From NCBI GenBank assembly GCA_021298245.1, contig JAJTDZ010000002.1, positions 1 through 64,000 of the forward strand: a stretch of DNA of 64,000 bases. The letters run 5' to 3'. Source of the stretch: Algoriphagus sp. (GTDB lineage: Bacteria > Bacteroidota > Bacteroidia > Cytophagales > Cyclobacteriaceae). A program made the translations under genes and the position numbers. Below are positions 25,979 to 34,947 of this stretch, piece after piece (the stretch's first letter is position 1; each line of letters opens with the position of its first letter). Below the pieces are notes generated by a model. It made no database searches, was not told the origin of the DNA, and saw nothing but the letters and a program-made list of their open reading frames with translations.

Positions 25979-25986
25979 CAAAGCTA
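25979..25986 (-). promoter_or_regulatory. Promoter -7 box of the nqr operon
   Basis: The minus strand reads TAGCTTTG, an exact TAnnTTTG, 34 bases before the nqrA ATG. A TTTA lies 15 bases further upstream as a poor -33 element. The operon therefore has its own start signal after ispH. Confidence 0.55.
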
Positions 25987-26075
25987 AGAAAAAACCTTTC
26001 TTAAAGCAGAAGTTTTTCTATTAAAACATCTGTCTTTTTAAATAAATTTTTGTTGCCGAGAGGAGGTCAAAAAAT

Positions 26076-26972
26076 TTAGTCTTGAAGCTCCCCTATTTCC
26101 AAACCTAGGACATAAGATTGTACCTGCTCCATCAGCCACATGGGCGTTGATGTAGCGCCACAAATCCCCACTTTATCAGCCTTATGAAACCAATCTTGCT
26201 CTACCTCCAATTCATTTTCGATAAAGTAACTTCTTGAGTTTTCTGCTAGACACACTTGATACAGTGCCTTTCCGTTAGAACTTTTCTTTCCAGATACAAA
26301 TAAGACCACGTCATTTTCTTGAGCAAACCGCTGCAATTGAGGTTCGCGATTAGACACTTGTCTGCATATAGAGTCATTGGAATTGAAATCCAATTCGTTT
26401 AATTCCCCTTTAGTTTCTTTAATTCTTTTTTCAATTTTTTCAGATAGGGCATAAAATCCCTTAGTGCTCTTGGTGGTTTGGCTGAATAGGGTAACGGGGC
26501 GTTGGTAATCAATCTTTTCCAAATCTGCATCTTCCATGACAACAATGGCCTTTTCCAAAGTCTGTCCAGTCAACCCAATTACTTCTGCATGTCCTTTTTT
26601 TCCAAAAATGACAATCTGCCCATTTTCCCTTTCCATTTTATCAAAAGCGTTCTTTACTCTATGCTGAAGCTTTAACACCACAGGACAAGAAGCATCGATC
26701 AATTCAATGTTATTTTCAATGGCTAGTTTGTACGTCTCTGGAGGTTCCCCATGAGCTCGGATCAAGACTTTACAATTGCTCAGTTCTTGAAGTTTATCCC
26801 TATCTATAACAACAAGTCCTTTTTCTCTCAACCTCTTTACTTCCATGTCGTTGTGCACTATATCTCCAAGGCAGTAAAGTGTTTCCTGATTTTCCATCTC
26901 ATCCTCTGCCATTTTGATGGCAAATTCAACTCCAAAACAATAGCCTGAATTTTTATCTATAGTAACCTGCAT
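26076..26972 (-). CDS. ispH: 4-hydroxy-3-methylbut-2-enyl diphosphate reductase
   Basis: A 298-residue iron-sulfur enzyme making isopentenyl and dimethylallyl diphosphate in the last step of the MEP pathway. The three cluster cysteines are visible: Cys12 in KNSGYCFGVEFAI, one in LIDASCPVV (about 96) and one in NSNDSICRQVSNREPQL (about 201). Other motifs are RAHGEPPETY and KKGHAEVIGLTGQ. It is cotranscribed with cmk, six bases apart. It supplies the substrate of the polyprenyl synthase at 9902-10888. Confidence 0.96.
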   Translation of the reverse strand: MQVTIDKNSGYCFGVEFAIKMAEDEMENQETLYCLGDIVHNDMEVKRLREKGLVVIDRDKLQELSNCKVLIRAHGEPPETYKLAIENNIELIDASCPVVLKLQHRVKNAFDKMERENGQIVIFGKKGHAEVIGLTGQTLEKAIVVMEDADLEKIDYQRPVTLFSQTTKSTKGFYALSEKIEKRIKETKGELNELDFNSNDSICRQVSNREPQLQRFAQENDVVLFVSGKKSSNGKALYQVCLAENSRSYFIENELEVEQDWFHKADKVGICGATSTPMWLMEQVQSYVLGLEIGELQD

Positions 26973-26978
26973 AGGGAT

Positions 26979-27659
26979 TTAATTAAAAATTACTTTTTGT
27001 GCATGAGCAATAATCTTGCCGACTTGCTGTTCAAAAGAAAGAGAAGTAGTATCTATTTCTATGGCATCAGTTACCTTTAGTAAAGGACTTTCCACACGAG
27101 AAGAGTCCTTCCTATCACGAGCTATCAAATTTTCTTTTATTTCTTGTAGATCCACCTCTTGTCCTTTTTGTTGTAACTCCACCTGCCGTCTTTTCGCCCG
27201 AATATCAACATCGGCAGTCATAAAAATTTTTAAGGCCGCATCTGGGAAAACTACTGACGCGATATCCCTGCCGTCCATAACAACTCCCTTATTTTTTCCC
27301 AATTCTTGTTGCTGCGCGACCATCGCCTGTCGAATCTCTTTGATACTAGCTACTTCACTTACACGTTCAGAAACGCGCATGGTTCTAATTTCTTCCTCAA
27401 CATTTATACCGTTGAGGTAAGTTTCTTGACGCAAGGTGCTAGGGTTAGTTTGAAAAGTAATTTGTAAGGTGCTCAAGCCTTTGACTACATCCTTGGTACT
27501 ACTCAAGGAAAGTCCTTCATTCAAAAAATGTAAGGCTGCAGCTCGGTACATGGCTCCCGAATCAATATAGATGTATCCCAATTGTCTGGCTACTTCCTTT
27601 GCCGTAGAGCTTTTTCCACATCCCGAGTACCCATCAATGGCGATGACAATTTTATTCAT
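26979..27659 (-). CDS. cmk: Cytidylate kinase
   Basis: A 226-residue P-loop kinase phosphorylating CMP and dCMP. The P-loop is IAIDGYSGCGKSSTAKEVA (residues 5-23) and IYIDSGAMYRAAAL is the NMP-binding region; VVMDGRDIASVVFPDA and KIFMTADVDIRAKRR follow, the last being the lid arginine segment. I use ATG at 27659 rather than the preceding TTG. The cmk-ispH order recurs widely in bacteria. A promoter element sits at 27695-27702 with a palindrome upstream. Confidence 0.95.
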   Translation of the reverse strand: MNKIVIAIDGYSGCGKSSTAKEVARQLGYIYIDSGAMYRAAALHFLNEGLSLSSTKDVVKGLSTLQITFQTNPSTLRQETYLNGINVEEEIRTMRVSERVSEVASIKEIRQAMVAQQQELGKNKGVVMDGRDIASVVFPDAALKIFMTADVDIRAKRRQVELQQKGQEVDLQEIKENLIARDRKDSSRVESPLLKVTDAIEIDTTSLSFEQQVGKIIAHAQKVIFN

Positions 27660-27694
27660 CAAAAACCTATCTTGATTCCCTGCCTAAATTTGAG

Positions 27695-27702
27695 CAAAGA
27701 TA
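27695..27702 (-). promoter_or_regulatory. Promoter -7 box of cmk-ispH
   Basis: The minus strand has TATCTTTG (exact TAnnTTTG), about 36 bases before the cmk ATG. The -33 region, around 27721-27724, lies just beside the palindrome at 27727-27744. Confidence 0.55.
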
Positions 27703-27726
27703 GTAGTTTTAATGGTTATCTAATGG

Positions 27727-27744
27727 AAAGGAAGTACTTCCTTT
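27727..27744. promoter_or_regulatory. 18-base perfect palindrome between cmk and ade
   Basis: AAAGGAAGTACTTCCTTT is its own reverse complement with no spacer. It lies just upstream of the cmk promoter's -33 region and 42 bases before the ade ATG, the place where a dimeric regulator would act on both divergent genes. It could equally form a short RNA hairpin only if a loop opens. Operator function is inference. Confidence 0.45.
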
Positions 27745-27786
27745 AGTAATTCTTTTTCTGTCGAATTATGTCCATATTAGTATTAT

Positions 27787-29409
27787 ATGAACCTCCAAGC
27801 CAATTTTATTGATCTGCAGCGGAGACGAATTTATCCCATTGAATTGCAGGTCTCTCAGCAAAAGATTGTACGTATTCGAGAGATAGTCTCTCAGGAGGAT
27901 CTTCCCTTTCTGCTCCCAGGCTTTATCGACGCTCATGTGCATGTGGAATCCTCCATGCTGGTTCCCTCAGAATTTGCTCGCCTGGCCGTAGTGCATGGTA
28001 CGGTAGCCACCGTATCGGATCCCCACGAGATTGCCAATGTCTGCGGGATGGATGGCATAGACTACATGATAGCAAATGGAAAGCAGGTACCTTTTCATTT
28101 TTATTTTGGAGCGCCCTCTTGTGTGCCTGCAACGTCCTTTGAGACAGCAGGCGCAGAGATTTCCACTTCAGAAATTGAGGAGCTGATGGCTAGACCTGAT
28201 ATTTGGTACCTAGCAGAAATGATGAATTGGCCAGGTACAGTGCAGCGTGACCCTATAGTTATGGCTAAAATTCAGGCCTCTCTACAGCATGGAAAACCTG
28301 TAGATGGTCATGCCCCAGGGCTTAGAGGGGAGCTTGCCGAAAAATACGCAGGCGCTGGCCCAAGTACCGATCATGAATGCTTTACCTACGAAGAGGCCTT
28401 AGAAAAAATTAAGTTAGGGATGAAAATTGCAATTCGAGAAGGCTCGGCTGCCAAAAACTTCGACGCCTTAATCGACCTGATCGATAGCTACCCCGAGATG
28501 ATTTTCTTTTGCTCGGACGACAAGCATCCCGACAGCCTGGCCCTAGGCCATATCAACGAACTCGTGGCTAGGGCCATAGCCTTGGGCAAAGACCTGTACG
28601 ATGTCCTTCGAGCAGCCTGTATCAATCCCATTCTCCATTATTCTTTGCCCCTTGGACAAGTTCGCGAAGGAGATAGCGCAGATTTTATATTGGTAAAAGA
28701 CCTAGAAAATTTTGAAGTCCTCGCTACCTACATCCAAGGTCAAAAGGTAGCAGAAGATAGAAAAAGCCTGATTCCAAGCGTCAAAAATGAAGTCATCAAT
28801 CGCTTCTCTACCTCCCTTAAAAAGCCAATGGATTTTCAACTACCCGCTAAGGGTGCCGAGGTAAGGGTCATAGAGGCAGTAGATGGACAGTTGATTACTC
28901 CAGCACTTAGCGCAAAGATACTAGTGGAACAAGGAATGGCCCTGCCTGACATAAAGCAGGATATTCTCAAAATCACCGTAGTCAATCGGTACCAAGATGC
29001 TCCAGCAGCAGTCGCATTTATAAAAAACTTTGGCTTGAAGCGTGGAGCTATTGCCTCCTCTGTAGGTCATGATTCCCATAATATCCTTGCTGTAGGCGTA
29101 GACGACGAATCCCTCTGTCGTGCGGTCAACTTAGTGATCCAAGCCAAAGGTGGCATCTCTGCAGTGTGTGGAACACAGACAGAGGTGCTCCCCCTTCCTG
29201 TGGGAGGCATCATGAGTACAGAGGACGGATACCAAGTGGCGGAGGCCTACACCCGATTGGACCAACTGGCCAAATCCATGGGTTCCCAATTACATTCTCC
29301 CTTCATGACCTTAAGTTTTATGGCATTGCTGGTGATTCCAAATCTCAAACTCAGCGATAAAGGTCTTTTTGACGGGGAAAAATTTGCGTTTACAGATATT
29401 TTTAAATAA
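27787..29409 (+). CDS. ade: Adenine deaminase
   Basis: A 540-residue amidohydrolase-superfamily enzyme converting adenine to hypoxanthine and ammonia, feeding purine salvage through Hpt (40206-40745). The metal-binding motif is LPGFIDAHVHVESSML (about residues 43-57), followed by HGTVATVSDPHEIANVCG and the C-terminal KRGAIASSVGHDSHNILAVGVDDE typical of the Ade family. It is cytoplasmic and of standard length (about 540-600). It is divergent from cmk. Confidence 0.94.
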   Translation: MNLQANFIDLQRRRIYPIELQVSQQKIVRIREIVSQEDLPFLLPGFIDAHVHVESSMLVPSEFARLAVVHGTVATVSDPHEIANVCGMDGIDYMIANGKQVPFHFYFGAPSCVPATSFETAGAEISTSEIEELMARPDIWYLAEMMNWPGTVQRDPIVMAKIQASLQHGKPVDGHAPGLRGELAEKYAGAGPSTDHECFTYEEALEKIKLGMKIAIREGSAAKNFDALIDLIDSYPEMIFFCSDDKHPDSLALGHINELVARAIALGKDLYDVLRAACINPILHYSLPLGQVREGDSADFILVKDLENFEVLATYIQGQKVAEDRKSLIPSVKNEVINRFSTSLKKPMDFQLPAKGAEVRVIEAVDGQLITPALSAKILVEQGMALPDIKQDILKITVVNRYQDAPAAVAFIKNFGLKRGAIASSVGHDSHNILAVGVDDESLCRAVNLVIQAKGGISAVCGTQTEVLPLPVGGIMSTEDGYQVAEAYTRLDQLAKSMGSQLHSPFMTLSFMALLVIPNLKLSDKGLFDGEKFAFTDIFK

Positions 29410-29545
29410 AATTAAAATATTTAACTATTTTTTTGTATTTTAATTATTTTTAATTAGGTTTATAAAACATTCGCGGCTTTATTTTTTCAACTAGCTAGAT
29501 TGCGGTTTTTACTTGATCCTATTTTTTAATTTAACTCTGAAAACA

Positions 29546-30241
29546 ATGAAAATTTTTACTAGATGCTTCACTTTTTTAATACTCTTATCTTTTTTTTCCT
29601 GTCAAAATCCAGAGCAGCAGGTCCCCTCAATTTCCGAAAATGAGGAACTACTTTCACTTTTTACGGTGAAGGAGACGACACAATACCTTGGGGTATTCGA
29701 CAAGTTTCAAGCAGAAGAACTTACCGTTGAAAAAACTCCCAATGCAAATTTGTACCGATTGAAAGGGGAATCCATCCTTCGGTTGAAGTCGAAAGACTTT
29801 CCTATTTCATCCCTGATTTTCAAAGTGGAACGAGGAAAATTTTATCTCCAAGGAAATGAGAGGGACTTTATTTTCCAATCCGAGGGAAAAACAAAAATCA
29901 CTGCTTCAGGCAGGACTACCGATCTTCTGGATTACGAACCCTCCTCCAACTCAAGCGAAGTGGACCTGCTTCTTTTAGGTTTCTTGGAACTCACCGCACC
30001 CAATGAAAAAAGGTACCATCCCAAACCGCTTCTCGAAAATCATAGAATTCAATGCTCCTTTTGGAAAACGTATTACCTCACGGCTGTCAATACTACTCGC
30101 GCGACTACAACGGATGAATTGTCCGCTGCAGTAGAAAGCGGGGTGTACAACGTGGGCTGTAGCAAAATCGGAGGAGTGGATGTTTCTTGCTTCTTTGAAT
30201 CCCATTTCTGCATTGCAACCCAAGCTTATTGTTGTGATTAA
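29546..30241 (+). CDS. Lipoprotein with cysteine-rich C-terminus, function unknown
   Basis: A 231-residue protein starting at ATG 29546 (a TTG 33 bases earlier is less likely). The N-terminus KIFTRCFTFLILLSFFSCQNPEQQ is a lipoprotein signal with Cys19 as lipidation site. The middle is strand-rich (YRLKGESILRLKSKDFPISSLIFKVERGKFYLQGN). The last 63 residues hold six cysteines, ending in YCCD, which suggests disulfide bonds in the periplasm or outside. I recognise no family. It is followed after 16 bases by a small membrane protein gene and preceded by a 136-base AT-rich gap. Confidence 0.65.
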   Translation: MKIFTRCFTFLILLSFFSCQNPEQQVPSISENEELLSLFTVKETTQYLGVFDKFQAEELTVEKTPNANLYRLKGESILRLKSKDFPISSLIFKVERGKFYLQGNERDFIFQSEGKTKITASGRTTDLLDYEPSSNSSEVDLLLLGFLELTAPNEKRYHPKPLLENHRIQCSFWKTYYLTAVNTTRATTTDELSAAVESGVYNVGCSKIGGVDVSCFFESHFCIATQAYCCD

Positions 30242-30257
30242 TAAAACTTAAACTACT

Positions 30258-30473
30258 ATGCTACTTTTCACACTCAATCTCCCAGCACCCATTTTCACCC
30301 TGCTTCTTGTCCTTTACTTGGTGTTGGTGATTTATGTATTCATCGCCATAGCAAAAAGTGAACAGACCTTTGGTACCAAAATTTTGCTATTAGCCATCAT
30401 GGTTTTGGTACCCTTGGCGCCGATCTTCTATTTGCTCTTCCGATCTCCAGCAAAGTCAGCAAAAAATACTTGA
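30258..30473 (+). CDS. Small two-helix membrane protein, PLDc_N-like
   Basis: A 71-residue protein made of two membrane segments (PIFTLLLVLYLVLVIYVFIAIA and KILLLAIMVLVPLAPIFYLLF). The second, ending in P-L-A-P-I-F-Y-L-L-F-R, matches the pattern of the PLDc_N (phospholipase D-nuclease N-terminal) membrane domain, which occurs alone in many small bacterial proteins of unknown role. It is 16 bases downstream of the lipoprotein gene and probably cotranscribed with it. A link between them is inference. Confidence 0.7.
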   Translation: MLLFTLNLPAPIFTLLLVLYLVLVIYVFIAIAKSEQTFGTKILLLAIMVLVPLAPIFYLLFRSPAKSAKNT

Positions 30474-30514
30474 GCCCAGACCAACTAAATAAGCAGCTTG
30501 CGCGACCCTTTTAG

Positions 30515-32095
30515 TTAAAATTCTGAAGTAAAATGGAATTCGATTTCTGGATAATTGTCTTGAACCATTTGTAACCAAGATTTGGATTCGGCCATAAAGA
30601 CCAACTTTTCGTCTTTGTCTCTAGCGATGTAACGGTTTTTTGAGCGGACAAACTCATCCAGTTGCTTCTTATCCTTGCATGAAATCCAACAGGCCTTGTA
30701 CAAATTCATGGGGTGGAATTCCACGGTGGCATTGTATTCATTTTTCAACCTAAACTGAATGACTTCAAACTGAAGTTGACCTACAGTGCCCACCACTTTC
30801 CTTGCTCCCATATCAAAGGTAAACAACTGGGCCACCCCTTCTTCCATCAGTTGCTTCAGTCCTTTTTCCAATTGCTTGGTTTTCATGGCATCTTTGTTGA
30901 CAACCTCTCTAAAAATCTCAGGAGAAAAACTTGGTATCCCTGTATATACCATATTTTCTCCTTCTGTCAGCGTGTCACCAATTTTTAAATTTCCGGTATC
31001 GTATAGACCCACAATATCTCCAGGAAAAGCCTCATCGATAATTTCTTTATCCTGGGCCATAAATTGGGTCACATTGGAAAAACGCAGAGGTTTAGGCCCT
31101 CGTACGTGGTGGTAGGGTCTATTCCGCTCAAACTTACCCGAACAAATTCTTAAAAAAGCAATTCGATTGCGGTGGTTGGGATCCATGTTGGCATGGATTT
31201 TAAAAATAAAACCAGAAAACTTGGCTTCAGAAGGACTCACCTCCCGCACATCTGTCTCCCTACTTTGAGGTATTGGAGCAATTTGGATGAAGGTGTCCAG
31301 CATTTCATTCACCCCGAAGTTATTCACAGCAGACCCAAAAAATACAGGTGCCACCTTGCCTTCCAAATACTCATTTATTTCAAATTCAGGATAAACACCC
31401 TCTATCAATTCCACATCTTCGCGCAGCTGTTGGGCATTGCTTGTACCAATTAACATATCCAAGCGATCGTCTCCCAAATCCTCAAACACCTGTCTATCGT
31501 CACTTAACTTGCGTTGGGAAGGAGTAAAAAGATTTAATTTTTTTTCAAAGAGATTATACACGCCCTTAAAGCCTTTACCCATGCCAATAGGCCAAGATAG
31601 GGGGCGAACCTTGATATTTAGTTTGGATTCGACTTCATCAAGAAGATCGTAAGGATCTCGGCCCTCTCTGTCTAATTTATTGATAAAACAAATCACAGGA
31701 GTGTTGCGCATCCTGCAGACCTCCATGAGTTTTTCGGTTTGAATTTCTACCCCCTTGACACAATCGATCACCATGATCACCGAATCCACGGCAGTGAGGG
31801 TTCGGTAGGTATCCTCAGCAAAATCCTGGTGGCCAGGTGTATCCAAAAGATTTATTTTAACCTGCTTGTATTCAAATCCCATGACAGAAGTAGCCACAGA
31901 AATCCCACGCTGCTTTTCAATTTCCATCCAATCCGACTTGGTCGCGGTATCAATCTTATTGGATTTGACAGCACCTGCAGTTTGTATAGCCCCTCCAAAG
32001 AGAAGTAATTTTTCGGTGAGGGTAGTCTTCCCTGCATCCGGGTGAGCGATGATGGCAAAGGTTCTTCGTTTGTTGATTTCTGAAGGCAAACTCAT
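30515..32095 (-). CDS. prfC: Peptide chain release factor 3
   Basis: A 526-residue translational GTPase that recycles RF1/RF2 from the ribosome after termination. GTP-binding motifs are [15 protein letters not shown] (residues 17-31), the G3 [19 protein letters not shown] and G4 [12 protein letters not shown]. The length and C-terminal domain ([19 protein letters not shown]) distinguish it from EF-G. It stands alone on the minus strand with a promoter element at 32116-32123. Confidence 0.96.
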   Translation of the reverse strand: MSLPSEINKRRTFAIIAHPDAGKTTLTEKLLLFGGAIQTAGAVKSNKIDTATKSDWMEIEKQRGISVATSVMGFEYKQVKINLLDTPGHQDFAEDTYRTLTAVDSVIMVIDCVKGVEIQTEKLMEVCRMRNTPVICFINKLDREGRDPYDLLDEVESKLNIKVRPLSWPIGMGKGFKGVYNLFEKKLNLFTPSQRKLSDDRQVFEDLGDDRLDMLIGTSNAQQLREDVELIEGVYPEFEINEYLEGKVAPVFFGSAVNNFGVNEMLDTFIQIAPIPQSRETDVREVSPSEAKFSGFIFKIHANMDPNHRNRIAFLRICSGKFERNRPYHHVRGPKPLRFSNVTQFMAQDKEIIDEAFPGDIVGLYDTGNLKIGDTLTEGENMVYTGIPSFSPEIFREVVNKDAMKTKQLEKGLKQLMEEGVAQLFTFDMGARKVVGTVGQLQFEVIQFRLKNEYNATVEFHPMNLYKACWISCKDKKQLDEFVRSKNRYIARDKDEKLVFMAESKSWLQMVQDNYPEIEFHFTSEF

Positions 32096-32115
32096 GGGTT
32101 GTAAAAATCTGGCTA

Positions 32116-32123
32116 CAAAGGTA
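32116..32123 (-). promoter_or_regulatory. Promoter -7 box of prfC
   Basis: The minus strand reads TACCTTTG, 21 bases before the ATG, so the leader would be about 15 bases. No good -33 match is seen. Confidence 0.5.
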
Positions 32124-32191
32124 GGTAAATTTGCCCGACTCCTTGATTATCTCTCCAAAATACCCCCTTGCGGTCTTTCAGGTACTTGCTT

Positions 32192-32217
32192 AAAAAAGGT
32201 CAGGTAATTGCACCTGA
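32192..32217 (-). terminator. Terminator after the histidine kinase gene
   Basis: On the minus strand TCAGGT and ACCTGA (plus 32200-32205 and 32212-32217) form a six-base stem with a six-base loop, followed by CC and six U residues. It separates the kinase gene from prfC. Confidence 0.6.
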
Positions 32218-32246
32218 TATAAAAGGTAAAAATTTAATTAGGCAGG

Positions 32247-33485
32247 CTATTCTCCTTCTCTTATTCCTTCTGTTACAAACCTAGACCCTTCTTCGAGGGT
32301 CCCTAACAATAAAATTCGAAAAGTGCTTCCTTTTCCCAATTCAGATTGTTTGACAAAAATCTTTCCCCCATGGTACCCTTCCATGATGCGTTTGGCCAAG
32401 GTCAATCCCAAACCCCAACCTCGCTTTCTGGAGGAAAATCCTGGGTTAAATACTTTTTTAAAGTTCTTTTTCTCTATCCCTATCCCTGAATCTTTTATAT
32501 CCAAAATGACAAACTTGTCACTATCCTGCTGCAGGGTAAGGCTAATCACCCCTTTTCCCTTCATCGCATCCACAGCATTCTTGCAAACATTTTCAATAAC
32601 CCATTCAAACAAGGGCTTATTCATCAGGGCCATCAAGTCTTTAGAATCGGCATGAATTTCCCATTCCACCTTGGTGGAAATTCTTGGCCTAAGGTAAGAG
32701 ATCGCCTCTTCGACGACCTGATAGATATTTTCTGGCTGTATGACGGGAGTACTCCCAATACTACTAAATCGCTCGGTGACCATACGAAGCTTGACCACAT
32801 CTTTGTCCATCTCCTGAATAATTTCCTTGTTTTCATCCCATACGGGAGAATTACGCAGGTAATCTATCCATGCCATCAAGGAAGCGATAGGAGTCCCCAG
32901 TTGGTGGGCAGTTTCTTTTGTCAAACCTGCCCACACCCGATTTTGCTCAGCGATTTTGCTTTGATTAAAAACCGCATAGGCTAAGCCTCCAAAAAGAAGG
33001 ATCACCCCCAATTGAATGTATGGGTAATAGCGAAGATTGGTCAAAAGCTCAGAATTGCGGTAATAGACCCGAATATCAGATTCTTCCAGCAAGATAGGTT
33101 CGTATTCCTCTTGCATCTCCGCCAATTCTCTTTCCAAGGTCTTGGTGGAATCTTGTGCAGAAGCATTGTTCCTGAAATTGATATTTCGAAAATCAATAGG
33201 TGTTCCTTCCGAATCCACCATAATGATAGGAAAGGAATAATTTTGTTGAATTATCTCCTGATTGATAAATGTGAGGTTTTCCGAGGTAGTAGCTGCATAT
33301 TCCAATGCAGAGGAAAACAACTCGATCTGCCTACCCTCCCGCTGCTTCAACTCCTCCACCAAGCGATTGGTATACCAAATAGATCCTAATCCCAAACTCA
33401 ATGACACTAAAAAAACCAGCCACTTGACCTGTTTTTTGTTTTGGTACACATCGATACTTGCCAGATCTTGAAATCTGTTTTTCAT
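32247..33485 (-). CDS. Membrane sensor histidine kinase, no partner regulator nearby
   Basis: A 412-residue kinase starting at ATG 33485 (a TTG 24 bases upstream is the longer alternative). Two membrane helices (about 21-39 and 157-174) frame a 115-residue extracytoplasmic sensor region. The H-box is GLTKETAHQLGTPIASLMAW with phospho-acceptor His194, the N-box VIENVCKNAVDAM, G1 DIKDSGIGI and G2 RGWGLGLTLAKRIM. The H-box sequence HQLGTP is common in Bacteroidota orphan kinases. No response regulator gene is adjacent, so the output is unknown. Confidence 0.9.
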   Translation of the reverse strand: MKNRFQDLASIDVYQNKKQVKWLVFLVSLSLGLGSIWYTNRLVEELKQREGRQIELFSSALEYAATTSENLTFINQEIIQQNYSFPIIMVDSEGTPIDFRNINFRNNASAQDSTKTLERELAEMQEEYEPILLEESDIRVYYRNSELLTNLRYYPYIQLGVILLFGGLAYAVFNQSKIAEQNRVWAGLTKETAHQLGTPIASLMAWIDYLRNSPVWDENKEIIQEMDKDVVKLRMVTERFSSIGSTPVIQPENIYQVVEEAISYLRPRISTKVEWEIHADSKDLMALMNKPLFEWVIENVCKNAVDAMKGKGVISLTLQQDSDKFVILDIKDSGIGIEKKNFKKVFNPGFSSRKRGWGLGLTLAKRIMEGYHGGKIFVKQSELGKGSTFRILLLGTLEEGSRFVTEGIREGE

Positions 33486-33639
33486 CACATGCAGATTGAG
33501 GTACAGCAATAACTACCGTTCTACAATAATAGTATAGTTAAAGATGGGAAAAACTGAACTCTTCTCCCTCATGGATGTGAAAAAATGTACTGCTAATCAC
33601 GTCTCTTCCTAATAAATCACTTGTCCACTACCTAGAGTG

Positions 33640-34947
33640 CTATTTGGAACGTATCCATTTCCACAAAAGTTTGTAGGAAGGTTTTGTTCCATGGCTTAAA
33701 ATACCAATGCGGTAAATTTTTGCTGCCAGCTGCGTAGTTAGCAAAAATCCTGCAACAAGGAGGCCTAGGGAAAGGGCCAGTTCCCAAAAAGGTACCCCAT
33801 AACTAATCCTTCCCATCATGGCAATAGGAGAGGTAAAGGGGAATATCGAAAGCCAAAACGATGTGGTGCTATTGGGATCCTGCAAAACAAATACAAACAA
33901 ACCCAAATACGCTACAATCAAAGGTATGGTAATGGGAAACATAAATTGTTGAGCATCGGAAGGACTATCCACTGCAGCTCCTACCGCAGCAAATAAGGCT
34001 CCATAGAGCAGGTAGCCGCCGAGAAAATATAGAATAAAAGACACTAGTAGGGATACAAAATCAATTCCATGAATCACCTGTAGCATAGCCCCAAGATCCC
34101 CTTGATTTTGTGCCATAGCCATGGCCTCTGGACTTGTCATTTCCAGGGCCTGTTGCTGAGGCATTTGAATCCCCAAAACACCCAAGACCAAGGAGGAAAG
34201 TACAGAAATCAAAATCACCCAAATCAAAAATTGGGTAAGCCCCACTGCGCCAATACCTACAATTTTTCCCATCATCAATTGAAATGGCTTCAAGGAAGAA
34301 ACTAAGATTTCGACAATACGGGAGGACTTTTCCTCGATGACCCCCTGCATGATTTGATTTCCGTAAAGAAATATAAATAGATAGATCAAAATGCCGGATA
34401 GAAATCCAAGCCCATAATTGACACCTGCATCGGTGAGCACCTCTTCTCCGGAATCTTGCAAGGTCAAGGACTGTATAGATACCTCTGTCTTGATTTCTTG
34501 AAGAATCTCCGGATCAATCCCTTCATTAAATAAGCGTTGATTTTCAATTTTTCTTTTCAAGGCTGATTCTAGATAGCCGATCAAGGAAAGGCTTGGGTTT
34601 TCTAGTCCATAAAACTGAATTCCCTTAGGGTCTTTCAAGTCCAGAGGAGGTAGGTACAGGACCCCGTACCTCTTTCCCTCCTTTACCCAAATCTTGGCTT
34701 CTTCCACGCTTTTTGCTGAGGAGCTAAAGGCATATTGCTCGGAGCTCTCCAAGAAAAATAAGCCCGTCTCGTCTACCACTTCGATGACCCGGAGCTCTTG
34801 ATTTTCCATTTCTTCCACAGCAATCCAAACAAAAACACCCATAATCGCTGGAAAAATCAAAGGAGTCAATAGGGTAGCGATAAGAAAGGATTTCTTTTTC
34901 ACCCTAGCAAGGTATTCTCTCTGTATTACTAAAAACACCTTATTCAT
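33640..34947 (-). CDS. ABC transporter permease (NatB/ABC-2 type)
   Basis: A 435-residue membrane component. It begins KVFLVIQREYLARVKKKSFLIATLLTPLIFPAIMGVFVW, the N-terminal helix of the ABC-2 type permease family, then a large extracytoplasmic domain (about 45-180), then five or six helices (from GLGFLSGILIYLFIFLYG onward). This matches the NatB-like sodium/drug exporter class. The substrate is not visible. Its start overlaps the ATPase stop by eight bases, so both subunits are coupled. Confidence 0.88.
   Translation of the reverse strand: MNKVFLVIQREYLARVKKKSFLIATLLTPLIFPAIMGVFVWIAVEEMENQELRVIEVVDETGLFFLESSEQYAFSSSAKSVEEAKIWVKEGKRYGVLYLPPLDLKDPKGIQFYGLENPSLSLIGYLESALKRKIENQRLFNEGIDPEILQEIKTEVSIQSLTLQDSGEEVLTDAGVNYGLGFLSGILIYLFIFLYGNQIMQGVIEEKSSRIVEILVSSLKPFQLMMGKIVGIGAVGLTQFLIWVILISVLSSLVLGVLGIQMPQQQALEMTSPEAMAMAQNQGDLGAMLQVIHGIDFVSLLVSFILYFLGGYLLYGALFAAVGAAVDSPSDAQQFMFPITIPLIVAYLGLFVFVLQDPNSTTSFWLSIFPFTSPIAMMGRISYGVPFWELALSLGLLVAGFLLTTQLAAKIYRIGILSHGTKPSYKLLWKWIRSK

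Noticed and set aside
27923-28132. Minus-strand ORF inside adenine deaminase
   Set aside because: It is a shadow frame; the plus strand has the amidohydrolase metal motif and full family length.
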